Source: Psychrobacter piechaudii (GTDB lineage: Bacteria > Pseudomonadota > Gammaproteobacteria > Pseudomonadales > Moraxellaceae). Taken from it: 44,389 nt of DNA. Below are positions 9,152 to 17,255 of the stretch, piece by piece. The DNA lies in NCBI RefSeq assembly GCF_900162825.1, contig NZ_FUGE01000214.1:1-44389 (forward strand), read 5' to 3'. The first letter of the stretch is position 1. Every line of letters begins with the position of its first letter. The notes below the pieces were generated by a model. The model made no database searches and was not told the DNA's origin. It saw nothing but the letters and a program-made list of their open reading frames with translations. The translations under genes were made by a program, and so were the position numbers.

Positions 9152-9169
9152 TTGATAGTATATTATCAA
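9152..9169. promoter_or_regulatory. Palindromic operator candidate at the peroxiredoxin start site
   Basis: TTGATA and TATCAA flank a 6-bp AT core, an 18-bp dyad lying on the predicted +1. This is a position where a repressor would block initiation. It does not fit the OxyR spacing, and the bound protein is unknown. Confidence 0.4.
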
Positions 9170-9248
9170 TTGCATAGGACTACTGTGCATGATAGTGGTT
9201 AAGTTAATTAAATAGTTAAATAAATCAATTATAAATAAGGATTTTATT

Positions 9249-9890
9249 ATGGCACATTTACGTTTAGGTGATGATGCTCCAAACTTTGACGCCCCAACTA
9301 CTGATGGTGATATTAACTTTTATGAGTGGGCAGGTGACAACTGGGTAGTATTCTTCTCACACCCAGCTGATTTCACTCCAGTATGTACTACAGAATTAGG
9401 TCGTGCTGCTGCTTTAAATGGTGAGTTCCAAAAGCGTGGTGTCAAGCCAATTTGTATCTCTGTAGATGACGTAGAAGATCACAAAGCGTGGGCAAGTGAT
9501 ATCGGTGAAACTCAAGGTACTGAGTTAAACTTCCCAATTATTGGTGATGAGAATAAGAAAGTAGCCGAATTATATGACATGATCCACCCTAATGCGGCGA
9601 CTACTAACACAGTACGTAGTGTGTTTATTATCGATCCAAAAAAGAAAGTACGTTTGATTCTAACTTACCCAGCAAGCGTTGGCCGTAACTTTGATGAAAT
9701 CCTACGTGCTATTGATGCGTTACAATTAACAGATGAGTATAACGTAGCTACGCCAGTAGATTGGAAAGATGGTGATGACGTTATTATTCCACCAAGCATC
9801 AAAACTGAAGATATTTCAGAAAAAGACTATCCAAAAGGCTTCACTGAGATTAAACCTTACTTACGTATCACTCCTCAGCCAAATAAATAA
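9249..9890 (+). CDS. 1-Cys peroxiredoxin (Prx6 subfamily)
   Basis: Cytoplasmic thiol peroxidase that reduces hydrogen peroxide and organic peroxides. The peroxidatic cysteine is C46 in HPADFTPVCTTELG, the Prx6 form of the motif. The length (213 aa) and the long C-terminal domain (DDVIIPPSIKTEDISEKDYP) are those of Prx6 rather than AhpC. There is no C-terminal resolving-Cys motif of the 2-Cys type. The codon pattern is smooth and the promoter good, suggesting high expression. It is monocistronic, with a promoter and palindrome upstream and a terminator at 9950. Confidence 0.9.
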   Translation: MAHLRLGDDAPNFDAPTTDGDINFYEWAGDNWVVFFSHPADFTPVCTTELGRAAALNGEFQKRGVKPICISVDDVEDHKAWASDIGETQGTELNFPIIGDENKKVAELYDMIHPNAATTNTVRSVFIIDPKKKVRLILTYPASVGRNFDEILRAIDALQLTDEYNVATPVDWKDGDDVIIPPSIKTEDISEKDYPKGFTEIKPYLRITPQPNK

Positions 9891-9917
9891 GGTGAGGTTT
9901 CGATTTTAAGGTTTAAA

Positions 9918-9941
9918 CCAGAAACTTAGCCAGAAATTTAG
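9918..9941 (+). repeat. 12-bp tandem duplication after the peroxiredoxin gene
   Basis: Two adjacent copies of CCAGAAAYTTAG differ at one position. They lie between the stop codon and the terminator. Confidence 0.7.
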
Positions 9942-9949
9942 TAAGTTGT

Positions 9950-9987
9950 AAAAGCTCCCTTAACTGTAGTTGTGGGAGCTTTTTTTA
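9950..9987 (+). terminator. Terminator of the peroxiredoxin gene
   Basis: AAAGCTCCC / GGGAGCTTT stem with a 14-nt loop and a T run, about 60 bp after the stop. Confidence 0.85.
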
Positions 9988-10141
9988 TCGGCTTGTTTAT
10001 TATTGGCTTATCGTGCTAAAAATGATTAATTAACAAATATTGATATGGTGTTATTGCTTCAGTTTGATATGATAAAAGACGAAGTAGGGATACCTAAAAT
10101 TATATCCACCAAAGATAAAATTAAATCAAAGGGAGTTTGAA

Positions 10142-10771
10142 ATGAAAAAATTATACTTAACTCGTATGGCGCCTAATCCACGTAAAGTGGTTCTCCTTTT
10201 AAAAGCTAAGGGTATAGATATTGATGACATTGATGATATCGATGTGATTGATATTGATATGGCAAAGGGCGAGCATTTAACCGAAGAGTTTCGCAAAATA
10301 AATCCTTTACAGCTATTGCCGGTATTGGTGCTTCAAGATGGTACCGTACTCAATGATTCTCAAGCTATCTGTGAGTACTTAGATAGGGTCTATGGGGAGC
10401 GTTCTGTGATGGGCAATGATGTTGTGCAACGGGCTCAGGTATGCTCGATAAGAAGGGTTGCCGAGTTTGAAGTGTTGTATAACTTTATGCTCGCCTTCCA
10501 GCACAATCATCCCTCAAAAGCGCATCGAGTTGATCAAGTTCCCGAGTTTGCCTCTAAGTCTATCGCCAGAGCCGAAAAAGCACTGCCATATTTCAATGAT
10601 ATTTTGAAAGACAAAGATTACCTAGTGGGCAATCAATTAAGTTATGCCGATATCGTGTTCTATATTGGCCTTGATTTTGGGCGAGTTCTTAAATTTGATC
10701 CCACTGCTCATGGTGAGGGTATAGCGCGCTTCTATAACTCAATGAATGAGCGATTTGGCTTTAAGAAGTAA
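10142..10771 (+). CDS. Glutathione S-transferase family protein
   Basis: Soluble GST-fold protein of 209 aa. The N-terminal thioredoxin-like domain shows KLYLTRMAPNPRKVVLLL, the cis-proline region LLPVLVLQDGTVLNDSQAIC with the Glu/Asp-Ser glutathione-binding turn, and EYLDRVYG. The C-terminal helical domain contains LVGNQLSYADIVFY, the usual N-capping box. Oddly, residues ~24-40 form an Ile/Asp run encoded by near-repeats of GATATT/GATGAT, where relatives have a short strand; it looks like a microsatellite-type expansion. A GGGAG site precedes the ATG. The next gene begins 8 bp after the stop, so the two are probably co-transcribed. Substrate unknown. Confidence 0.8.
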   Translation: MKKLYLTRMAPNPRKVVLLLKAKGIDIDDIDDIDVIDIDMAKGEHLTEEFRKINPLQLLPVLVLQDGTVLNDSQAICEYLDRVYGERSVMGNDVVQRAQVCSIRRVAEFEVLYNFMLAFQHNHPSKAHRVDQVPEFASKSIARAEKALPYFNDILKDKDYLVGNQLSYADIVFYIGLDFGRVLKFDPTAHGEGIARFYNSMNERFGFKK

Positions 10772-10779
10772 GGAATAAT

Positions 10780-11622
10780 ATGCTGTCTGCAAAAGGTCTA
10801 TTTACGGTTATGGTCACGGGTAGTCTACTGTTAGTGGGCTGTCAAAATACCGATCCTGTAACTTCCCAGTCCAGTGCTCCTCAGAGTAGCACTATGACAA
10901 ATGCTGAAAACAAGTTGACGCTGAATGCTACTAGCTTGGCCAATTATCATTGGCAACTACTGGCTGCAAAGGATAAACACGGTCGACCTTTATCGGTATT
11001 AGAAACTATTAAAGATCAAGTCCATCTTAGCTTCTATGTGGACAAAAGGGCTAATCGTGCCAGCTTCACAGTAGGGTGTAATGGTATGGGTGCTGAATTC
11101 ACGGTATCTAACCAGACCCTAAAAATGGGCAATATTATTAGTACTGAAATGTATTGCCAAGAAGTAGACCAAGCAGAGAGATTAATGGCTCAATTAATGC
11201 GTGGTAATAGTAAGCTCTCTATTGAAAGCCCTAAAGAATCGACTACGATTCAGCCTCTATTAACTCAACAGTTGGCCACTGGAGAGGTATTAGTTTGGAA
11301 GGGGACTGCAACCCCAGAAGCTAAGTATCAACAAAAAGGCGATATTGTATTTTGGGAGGTCAATCATCAGCTGCAAGACTGTCCAAATCCTAACCAAAAG
11401 GGTTGCTTGAAAGTGAGGCCTGTTTATTATGATGATCAAGATATTAAAACAGGCGTTGGTGATTGGCAGATCTTTGTCGATAAGATTGAGGGCTATAATC
11501 ATGACAGCGGTATCGACACTGTGCTGCGTTTAAAGCGTTTTACGGTTGACCCAATAGACGTCAAGGGCAAGCAATTTGTCTATGTGTTAGATCAAATTAT
11601 AGAAAGTTCTGTGGTTAACTAA
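10780..11622 (+). CDS. META/DUF4377 domain lipoprotein
   Basis: Lipoprotein of 280 aa with signal peptide and lipobox LVGC (C21). A Ser/Thr/Gln-rich linker leads into a META domain (about residues 50-165), with NYHWQLLAAKD at its start, SFTVGCNGMGAEF and a MGNIISTEMYCQ strand as in HslJ-like proteins. The second part (about 190-275) fits a DUF4377 domain, often found after META. META proteins are outer-membrane or periplasmic and tied to stress or antibiotic resistance in some species; no specific role is shown here. The start is 8 bp after the GST stop with an AAGGA site. It shares a terminator with ruvC. Confidence 0.8.
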   Translation: MLSAKGLFTVMVTGSLLLVGCQNTDPVTSQSSAPQSSTMTNAENKLTLNATSLANYHWQLLAAKDKHGRPLSVLETIKDQVHLSFYVDKRANRASFTVGCNGMGAEFTVSNQTLKMGNIISTEMYCQEVDQAERLMAQLMRGNSKLSIESPKESTTIQPLLTQQLATGEVLVWKGTATPEAKYQQKGDIVFWEVNHQLQDCPNPNQKGCLKVRPVYYDDQDIKTGVGDWQIFVDKIEGYNHDSGIDTVLRLKRFTVDPIDVKGKQFVYVLDQIIESSVVN

Positions 11623-11710
11623 AGCTAGGTTGATTATTAAAGCTAATAAGGTAATAAAGAGCCAATTAGCCAATTTGAGCTAGCCGAATAATATAAATAG
11701 AAAAATAAAG

Positions 11711-11742
11711 AATCGCCTATAGCAACTATAGGCGATTTTTTT
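11711..11742. terminator. Bidirectional terminator between the META lipoprotein gene and ruvC
   Basis: A perfect 12-bp stem, AATCGCCTATAG / CTATAGGCGATT, with loop CAA. T-rich sequence follows in the plus direction and a TTATTTTT tract in the minus direction. Confidence 0.9.
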
Positions 11743-11754
11743 GTAAAGCTGAGT

Positions 11755-12339
11755 CTACTTTAGCCCAGCCAAGTCTTCTTCGGTTAAACGCCAACGTCCT
11801 TTTTTCTTGGAAGAACCGCGGCCTCGTAGGGTGGTATTCATAAGTAGCTTGTTCATAGAATGACTTGAATGCGCGTGGCAGATGGCGCAAGCAAGACCAT
11901 CGGCGGCATCTTGTTGTGGGGTGACATCCAGTTTTAAGATGCGACAAACCATTTCTTGTACTTGTACTTTATCGGCGGCTCCATAGCCACAGACCGCTTG
12001 TTTGATTTGTCTGGCAGTATATTCAGAAACTTCTAGGTCCAAGGCAACCAAAGCTGCGATGGCTGCACCGCGGGCTTGACCTAACTTAAGAGCAGAGTCG
12101 GGGTTTTCAGCCATAAACACCTGCTCAACGGCAGCATGAATAGGCTCGTCAGAATATTTTTGATGATATTGGGTAATACGAGTTATCCCATTAAATATAC
12201 GTTTTAAACGTTCTGGCATCTCTTTGGTGTCGGTTCTGATAGTACCGGCATCCAAATAACGCAAGGTATCCCCTTTTTGATGAATAATACCGTAACCTGT
12301 CATTCTAGAGCCGGGGTCAATACCAATAATAATCGCCAT
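11755..12339 (-). CDS. ruvC: Holliday junction endodeoxyribonuclease RuvC
   Basis: Cleaves four-way junctions symmetrically as the nuclease of the RuvABC resolvasome. The 194-aa protein starts [17 protein letters not shown], giving the first catalytic aspartate (D8). The second acidic residue is in [24 protein letters not shown] and the final aspartates are in [16 protein letters not shown]. After the catalytic core is a basic C-terminal tail of about 35 residues ([12 protein letters not shown]). It is transcribed alone here, away from ruvA at 22076 on the other strand, unlike the ruvC-ruvA-ruvB cluster of many relatives. Confidence 0.95.
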   Translation of the reverse strand: MAIIIGIDPGSRMTGYGIIHQKGDTLRYLDAGTIRTDTKEMPERLKRIFNGITRITQYHQKYSDEPIHAAVEQVFMAENPDSALKLGQARGAAIAALVALDLEVSEYTARQIKQAVCGYGAADKVQVQEMVCRILKLDVTPQQDAADGLACAICHAHSSHSMNKLLMNTTLRGRGSSKKKGRWRLTEEDLAGLK

Positions 12340-12525
12340 AATAAATCAAATTATCCTAAGGGTTATAAAAATTTGTGCTGCTGAATCTTGTTTGATTGAG
12401 GTTAAATTTCAGTATTATTCCTCAACAAAATTCATTTAAGATTTGATAGTATAGCAAGCCATCCCCATATATCTAATACATATTAAATTTTAGTTATTTC
12501 CCAAATCAAAATAGGACGACACATT

Positions 12526-13161
12526 ATGGGTCAATTAGTTGGCTTAGCCATCGTATGGTTTATTATTGAAATGCTACTGTGGTACTTAGTGGCACAATTT
12601 ATCAGTGGCTGGTGGGTATTTTTCTGGTTTATCATAGCTGCTGTAATTGGGCTTAGCTTAATACGTCGTGGTATGACCACTTTAAACCCTATGGCACAAC
12701 ATATGAAAGCAGGCGGCATGATGAATCCTGCTATGCGCCCACCTGAGAATACCATTATTAAGACAGTAGCTATGGCAGTAGGGGGTCTATTACTACTAAT
12801 TCCTGGTCTACTATCAGATATTTTAGCACTGTTGGTAGTCCTACCTCCTGTGCAGAAAAAACTAAAAGATATGGCCAATAATTACGTCATGAATAACCAA
12901 CAAAAAATGATGGAAATGATGGCGAAACAGATGGGTGGACAAATGGGCGGTCAAAATCCATTTGGTGGTATGGGTGCTGGCGTTAATCCATTTGGGGGCC
13001 AAAATCCTTTCGGTGGCCAGAACCCATTCAATAATCAGCCAGGCTCTAAAAATGCAAATCCATTTGGTAGTGGGTTTAAGAAAAGCACTACGGTAGATGG
13101 TTCAGCGAAACCAGTTATTAAAGATGTGAAAAAATTAGAGAAACCTGCTAACGATGAATAG
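12526..13161 (+). CDS. fxsA: FxsA family membrane protein
   Basis: Inner-membrane protein of 211 aa. The N-terminal FxsA domain (residues 1-~120) has two long hydrophobic segments, then the RRGMTTLN loop and a further segment with LLLIPGLLSDILALLVVLPPVQ, which is diagnostic. E. coli FxsA affects exclusion of phage T7 by F-plasmid PifA, but the cellular function is unknown. The rest is unusual in composition: Met/Gln-rich helix, then several NPFGG-type repeats (about 145-185) and a Lys-rich tail. Such repeats suggest a flexible cytoplasmic extension. It is divergent from ruvC and ends in a strong terminator. Confidence 0.85.
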   Translation: MGQLVGLAIVWFIIEMLLWYLVAQFISGWWVFFWFIIAAVIGLSLIRRGMTTLNPMAQHMKAGGMMNPAMRPPENTIIKTVAMAVGGLLLLIPGLLSDILALLVVLPPVQKKLKDMANNYVMNNQQKMMEMMAKQMGGQMGGQNPFGGMGAGVNPFGGQNPFGGQNPFNNQPGSKNANPFGSGFKKSTTVDGSAKPVIKDVKKLEKPANDE

Positions 13162-13203
13162 TAGGCTTCCAAAGCTTTTTGAATAACTGACTATTTTGTC
13201 CAA

Positions 13204-13248
13204 GCAATAAAAAAACCCTTCTACTTGAGTAAAAGGGTTTTTTATTGC
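13204..13248 (+). terminator. Terminator after fxsA
   Basis: A long stem (AAACCCTT / AAGGGTTTTT) extends outward through matching GCAATA and TATTGC. T run on the plus strand and A run on the left arm. Confidence 0.85.
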
Positions 13249-13257
13249 TTATAACTT

Positions 13258-13292
13258 CTTATAGCTTATAGCTTATAGCTTATAGCTTATTG
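13258..13292 (+). repeat. Heptamer tandem repeat CTTATAG
   Basis: Four exact copies of CTTATAG (13258-13285) plus one variant CTTATTG. It sits between the fxsA terminator and the 3' end of 6S RNA. Confidence 0.85.
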
Positions 13293-13354
13293 CTTTATTG
13301 AATAGTATTCAAAACACATAAAAATAAGGAAGTTATAAGGTGCCACAAAAATTA

Positions 13355-13543
13355 GAACCGAAGTGCCGCTGTTGGATGGGGACCCATGAACCGTGAAGTT
13401 CAGGGCGGATGTGTCACTGTCTCTTAAGGTTTCCTGAGTCACTGCAAGCAGTGCAGGCATACACAATGAAACAATAGATAGCACATCCATTTAGTGCATT
13501 ATCGGCTCAGGGAATAACATCCACTGGCGAACACTTCAGAGTC
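13355..13543 (-). ncRNA. ssrS: 6S RNA
   Basis: Regulatory RNA that mimics an open promoter and sequesters sigma-70 RNA polymerase in stationary phase. On the minus strand the 5' part reads CTCTGAAGTGTTCGCC then TCCCTGAGCCGATA, nearly the E. coli 6S sequences CUCUGAGAUGUUCGC and CCCCUGAGCCGAUA. The 3' part has AACCTTAAGAGACAGTGACA, CCTGAACTTCACGGTTCA and AGCGGCACTTCGG, matching the E. coli 3' half in order. GAAGTG at the 5' end pairs with CACTTC at the 3' end, forming the closing stem. Length, about 189 nt, is typical. A 67-codon open frame across this stretch is fortuitous. Ends are good to within about 5 nt. Confidence 0.9.
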
Positions 13544-13548
13544 TTTAA

Positions 13549-13577
13549 ATACTAACCAATTTTTTATGAACTTGCAA
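13549..13577 (-). promoter_or_regulatory. Promoter of 6S RNA
   Basis: On the minus strand TTGCAA (13577-13572) and TAGTAT (13554-13549) are separated by 17 bp and lie directly before the predicted 6S 5' end. Confidence 0.5.
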
Positions 13578-13879
13578 ACCTAAAGCTATATTAGTTTGTT
13601 AATAATATGAATAAGTTAGCAACTGAGCCTACCATATGTCTGTCTGACTTAAATTTTAATGTAGAGGAGATGGTTAATGTTGCTATGGAATTATTGAGGC
13701 TGAGCCCTTATATAATAAGCGTTCACAATCTTACATTATAGTTAAACTGGTGAGTGTGTTAGAATTAGAGGGTCAATTTTGATATTAATTTTAATAGTTT
13801 TGTATATTTGATTTAATTTTATAATCTTTAATATTCTAATTTTTCTTGAAATATTGCAATACAAATGGAGATAAAGTCA
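13578..13879. other. Intergenic region upstream of 6S RNA and gpmI
   Basis: AT-rich, with TATATAATA around 13710. A 44-codon ATG-started frame at 13607-13741 (plus) has no ribosome-binding site and no recognisable homology. The gpmI promoter should lie here, but I cannot place it. Confidence 0.4.
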
Positions 13880-15472
13880 ATGGTAGCAGCTGATAAAAAC
13901 AAAAAAATCCCACACGTTCTGATGATTTTAGATGGCTTTGGATATCGTGAGGATGAGCAGGACAATGCGATCGCTGCTGCCACCACGCCTAATCTAGACA
14001 AAATCAACAGTACCTATCCACATGGCCTAATCTCAGGCTCAGGTGAGGATGTTGGGTTGCCTGAAGGTCAATTTGGTAACTCAGAAGTAGGTCACATGAA
14101 CTTAGGGGCAGGGCGAGTGTTGTTTCAGGATTCTACTCGTATCTCTCGTGATATCAAAAACCGTGATTTCTATAAAAACCCTGAGTTGTTAGAAGCCATC
14201 GAAGCGGTAAAAGAGTCTGATAGCAATCTTCATATTATGGGTCTATTGTCAGATGGCGGGGTGCATGCTCATCAGGATCATATTGAAGCCATGTGTCATG
14301 CCACCGTTGTGCATGGTGCAAAAGGGGTTTATGTTCACTGCTTTTTAGATGGTCGTGATACGCCACCAAAATCTGCTGATAAATATATCAAACGCTTAAA
14401 AGAGTTCTTGGCAAATTTAAACGCCTATTATGAAAGCAACGTACAGATTGCCAGTATCATCGGTCGTTACTATGCGATGGACCGTGATAATCGCTGGGAT
14501 AGAGTAGAGAAGGCTTATAATCTATTAACCTTGGGTGAGTCAGAAAGAATGGCAACACGAGCAGATGGGGCAGTCCAAGCCGCTTATAAGTCTCGTGAAA
14601 CAGATGAGTTTGTGAGTCCAACTACGGTTATTGAACACGGCGAGACACCAACGACCATCAATGATAATGACGCTGTGATTTTTATGAACTTCCGTGCGGA
14701 TAGAGCGCGTGAGCTGGCTCAAGCTTTCATCCTACCCGATCATGAGTTTTCAGGATTTGCTCGTAAGAAGCAACCTAATCTTTCAGCCTTTGTCATGATG
14801 ACTCACTACTCTGATGAGTTGGCTGCTAATCCAAAAACTTCAGTAGCTTATAAGCCAACAAAATTACATAACACCTTGGGTGAGTACTTACAGAATAATG
14901 GAAAAACTCAACTAAGAATTGCGGAAACTGAGAAATTTGCTCATGTTACGTTTTTCTTCAGTGGTGGCAAAGAAGATGAGTTTACAGGTGAGTCTCGTAT
15001 TCTAATTCCCTCTCCTGATGTTGAAACTTATGACTTAAAACCAGAGATGAGTGCTCCGGAAGTAACCAAAAACTTAGTAGAAGCCATTGAGTCTGGCAAG
15101 TATGATGTTTTGGTAGTGAACTATGCCAACGGTGATATGGTGGGTCATACCGGTAGTTTTGAAGCTGCAGTAAAAGCGGTAGAAGCATTGGATGTGGCGA
15201 TTGGTGAGGTTTCAGAAGCGGTTATTAAAGCCGGTGGTCATATGTTAATTACCGCAGACCATGGTAATTGTGAGCAGATGCAAGATTATGAAAGTGGTCA
15301 GGTGCATACTCAGCATACTACCGAACATGTGCCTTTGATTTACGTTGGTGATAAAAAAGTGACAGTTCGTGAGGGCGGTAAATTAAGTGATGTGGCCCCA
15401 ACCATCTTAGATCTAATGGGTCTTGAAGTGCCGAAAGAGATGACTGGTATCAACTTGTTAGAAGCTAAATAG
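13880..15472 (+). CDS. gpmI: 2,3-bisphosphoglycerate-independent phosphoglycerate mutase
   Basis: Interconverts 3- and 2-phosphoglycerate in glycolysis and gluconeogenesis through a phosphoserine intermediate with two Mn2+ ions. The alkaline-phosphatase-like metal site starts with [11 protein letters not shown]. The catalytic serine is S68 in [43 protein letters not shown] and the late [11 protein letters not shown] supply further substrate and metal ligands. I start at the second ATG (530 aa), since GGAG at 13867-13870 is correctly spaced for it; the first ATG (13865) overlaps that site and would add five residues. ctpA-type protease follows, as in many gammaproteobacteria, but without envC between. 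Confidence 0.95.
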   Translation: MVAADKNKKIPHVLMILDGFGYREDEQDNAIAAATTPNLDKINSTYPHGLISGSGEDVGLPEGQFGNSEVGHMNLGAGRVLFQDSTRISRDIKNRDFYKNPELLEAIEAVKESDSNLHIMGLLSDGGVHAHQDHIEAMCHATVVHGAKGVYVHCFLDGRDTPPKSADKYIKRLKEFLANLNAYYESNVQIASIIGRYYAMDRDNRWDRVEKAYNLLTLGESERMATRADGAVQAAYKSRETDEFVSPTTVIEHGETPTTINDNDAVIFMNFRADRARELAQAFILPDHEFSGFARKKQPNLSAFVMMTHYSDELAANPKTSVAYKPTKLHNTLGEYLQNNGKTQLRIAETEKFAHVTFFFSGGKEDEFTGESRILIPSPDVETYDLKPEMSAPEVTKNLVEAIESGKYDVLVVNYANGDMVGHTGSFEAAVKAVEALDVAIGEVSEAVIKAGGHMLITADHGNCEQMQDYESGQVHTQHTTEHVPLIYVGDKKVTVREGGKLSDVAPTILDLMGLEVPKEMTGINLLEAK

Positions 15473-15474
15473 CC

Positions 15475-15519
15475 AGTCAAGATTAGCCTAGTTAAGGTCC
15501 GCCTAGTCAAGACCAACCT
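15475..15519 (+). repeat. Three imperfect 15-bp tandem repeats after gpmI
   Basis: Units are AGTCAAGATTAGCCT, AGTTAAGGTCCGCCT and AGTCAAGACCAACCT. They begin two bases after the gpmI stop codon and end 43 bp before the next start. Confidence 0.85.
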
Positions 15520-15562
15520 AGGAGTTAAAATCTCTTAACTACCACTGATAGTAGAGCATACG

Positions 15563-17128
15563 ATGCAATTTGATTCTTCTCAAAACTTATCAAAAAATAA
15601 GGAGTCTATAACTCCTAGCAAGTTTTGGCTAGCCATGTTTAAGGGGCATAAACTTAGTCAGGTGGCTGGGTTTACGCTGTTATCCTTAACGCTTTCTATC
15701 AGTGGTTGCTCTTCCATGGGACAGCTACAGACTTCTACCGTTGATAACGGAGCTACTAAATCTGTCATTTTGGAGACGGGGTCAAATGCTCAGCCCAGCT
15801 CAGAAGCGGCAAAAAAGCTGAATGATTTGGCAGTTAGTGCTAAAAAATCTGAAGACGCCTGTGTAGATGACTGCGGCGATGTGGATGCTATTGCTCATCT
15901 TGATGAAGAGATAGAAAGTTATGAAGACATAGATGCGCAGCCAGCCCTTATCGATATAGAAGAAGATGATATTGATGATGAAATTGAAGGTGAAAGGTTA
16001 GGGGTAGAGCATGTTCCTTTAAATGCCATATCACCTCAGACGCTACAAGCTTTTGTGGAGGTCATCGATGTCATACGTCATGACTATGTGAAACCTGTCA
16101 ATGATGAAATGCTTTTTCAGCAAGCCATAACCGGTATGTTAGAAAAGCTAGATAAGCACGCTGAATATTTAACCCCAGAGAGTTACGATAATCTACGTAG
16201 TTTCACTGATGGGGAAATAGCCCAAGTGGGATTGGTGGTAAAATATAATTCTAATCAGCAGGTGTGGGAGGTCAGCTCTGTCTTAAGCCAGTCTTCTGCT
16301 CAGCAAGCTGGAATAAAGATCGGTGATAGGTTATTACGCATTAAAAATGCGGAACTCACCTCAGATATGACAGAGCAGGATGTACAGCAACTACTTTCTG
16401 GTATTGCCGGCTCTCAAGTTGAAGTAACCGTAGTGAATGCCCAAGGAGGGACGCGGCGCAATATAACTTTGCAACGTAATCTCGCCGCTAATAATGAATT
16501 GTCTGTGACCGTAAAAAACAGTATTGCCATAATCCGCTTACCTGTTTTTCAAAACGGTTCTAAAGATCAATTGATTAGCGCCTTAAAGCAAACTGGGTCA
16601 GCGGTAACTGGTGTGGTTATTGATGTGCGTAATAATCCAGGCGGGGTGTTATCCTCTGCAATTGACATTGCTAGTTTGTTTATTAAAGAAGGGGACCTGA
16701 TTCAGGTAAGAAGCCGTACCAATCATGGTCAGCTGATTAAGCCCAAAGGAAAACCTTATCTTTCTGATTTACCAGTAATTATCTTACAAAACCGTTACTC
16801 TGCTTCTGCCGCGGAAGTGCTGGCAAGCAGTTTTAAAAGCAACAAGCGGGCAAAAATTGTGGGTGAGCAAAGCTTTGGTAAAGGCACCGTACAAGAGGTG
16901 GTGCCCCTTGAGTCTGGTGGAGGTATCAAGCTTACGGTTGCAGAATACCGCAGTGCGAAAGGTGAGCTTATAGATGGGGTTGGGGTGAAGCCTGATATGG
17001 TTCTAGCCCATGATGGTTCGGATTGGCAACAAACTGCCGTGAATCTTTTGTTATCTCAAGACAGACCCTTTGGAATTAAATTTGATACAAAGTTTGATGA
17101 TGATGGCAGCATGCTTAATGATTACTAG
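15563..17128 (+). CDS. S41 family C-terminal processing peptidase (CtpA-like), probable lipoprotein
   Basis: Serine protease with a PDZ domain that trims exported proteins or cell-wall hydrolases in the periplasm. Residues 30-49 form a hydrophobic stretch ending in the lipobox ISGC (C49). The n-region is long; an in-frame ATG at 15635 (codon 25) would give a more usual signal peptide, but lacks a ribosome-binding site. An acidic linker (about 97-145, rich in Asp/Glu) precedes the S41 N-terminal helices (VIDVIRHDYVKP), a PDZ domain (~215-300) and the catalytic core, with S415 in RYSASAAEV and K440 in SFGKGTVQ. At 521 aa it is longer than typical CtpA because of the linker. Confidence 0.85.
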   Translation: MQFDSSQNLSKNKESITPSKFWLAMFKGHKLSQVAGFTLLSLTLSISGCSSMGQLQTSTVDNGATKSVILETGSNAQPSSEAAKKLNDLAVSAKKSEDACVDDCGDVDAIAHLDEEIESYEDIDAQPALIDIEEDDIDDEIEGERLGVEHVPLNAISPQTLQAFVEVIDVIRHDYVKPVNDEMLFQQAITGMLEKLDKHAEYLTPESYDNLRSFTDGEIAQVGLVVKYNSNQQVWEVSSVLSQSSAQQAGIKIGDRLLRIKNAELTSDMTEQDVQQLLSGIAGSQVEVTVVNAQGGTRRNITLQRNLAANNELSVTVKNSIAIIRLPVFQNGSKDQLISALKQTGSAVTGVVIDVRNNPGGVLSSAIDIASLFIKEGDLIQVRSRTNHGQLIKPKGKPYLSDLPVIILQNRYSASAAEVLASSFKSNKRAKIVGEQSFGKGTVQEVVPLESGGGIKLTVAEYRSAKGELIDGVGVKPDMVLAHDGSDWQQTAVNLLLSQDRPFGIKFDTKFDDDGSMLNDY

Positions 17129-17170
17129 TTACAGAGTAAATTACTGATTGTTAAATAAATATTTTGATAG

Positions 17171-17202
17171 AAAAAGAGAGCTTCTGGTAAGCTCTCTTTT
17201 TT
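17171..17202. terminator. Bidirectional terminator between the S41 protease and response regulator genes
   Basis: AAAAAGAGAGCTT / AAGCTCTCTTTTT stem, short loop, T run in both directions. Confidence 0.85.
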
Positions 17203-17255
17203 ATTGATGAAGGTGATCAAGGTTGCGCATTATTGTTGACTTTTAACATTCAGGC

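Noticed and set aside
9152-9175. OxyR site before the peroxiredoxin gene
   Set aside because: The ATAG elements are 19 rather than 22 bp apart, and the CTAT half-sites do not match.
13287-13490. 67-codon minus-strand open frame with a hydrophobic start
   Set aside because: It lies over the conserved 6S RNA and has no ribosome-binding site; the conservation is that of the RNA.
13607-13741. 44-codon plus-strand ORF
   Set aside because: No ribosome-binding site, no recognisable family and an AT-rich context, so too weak to call a gene.
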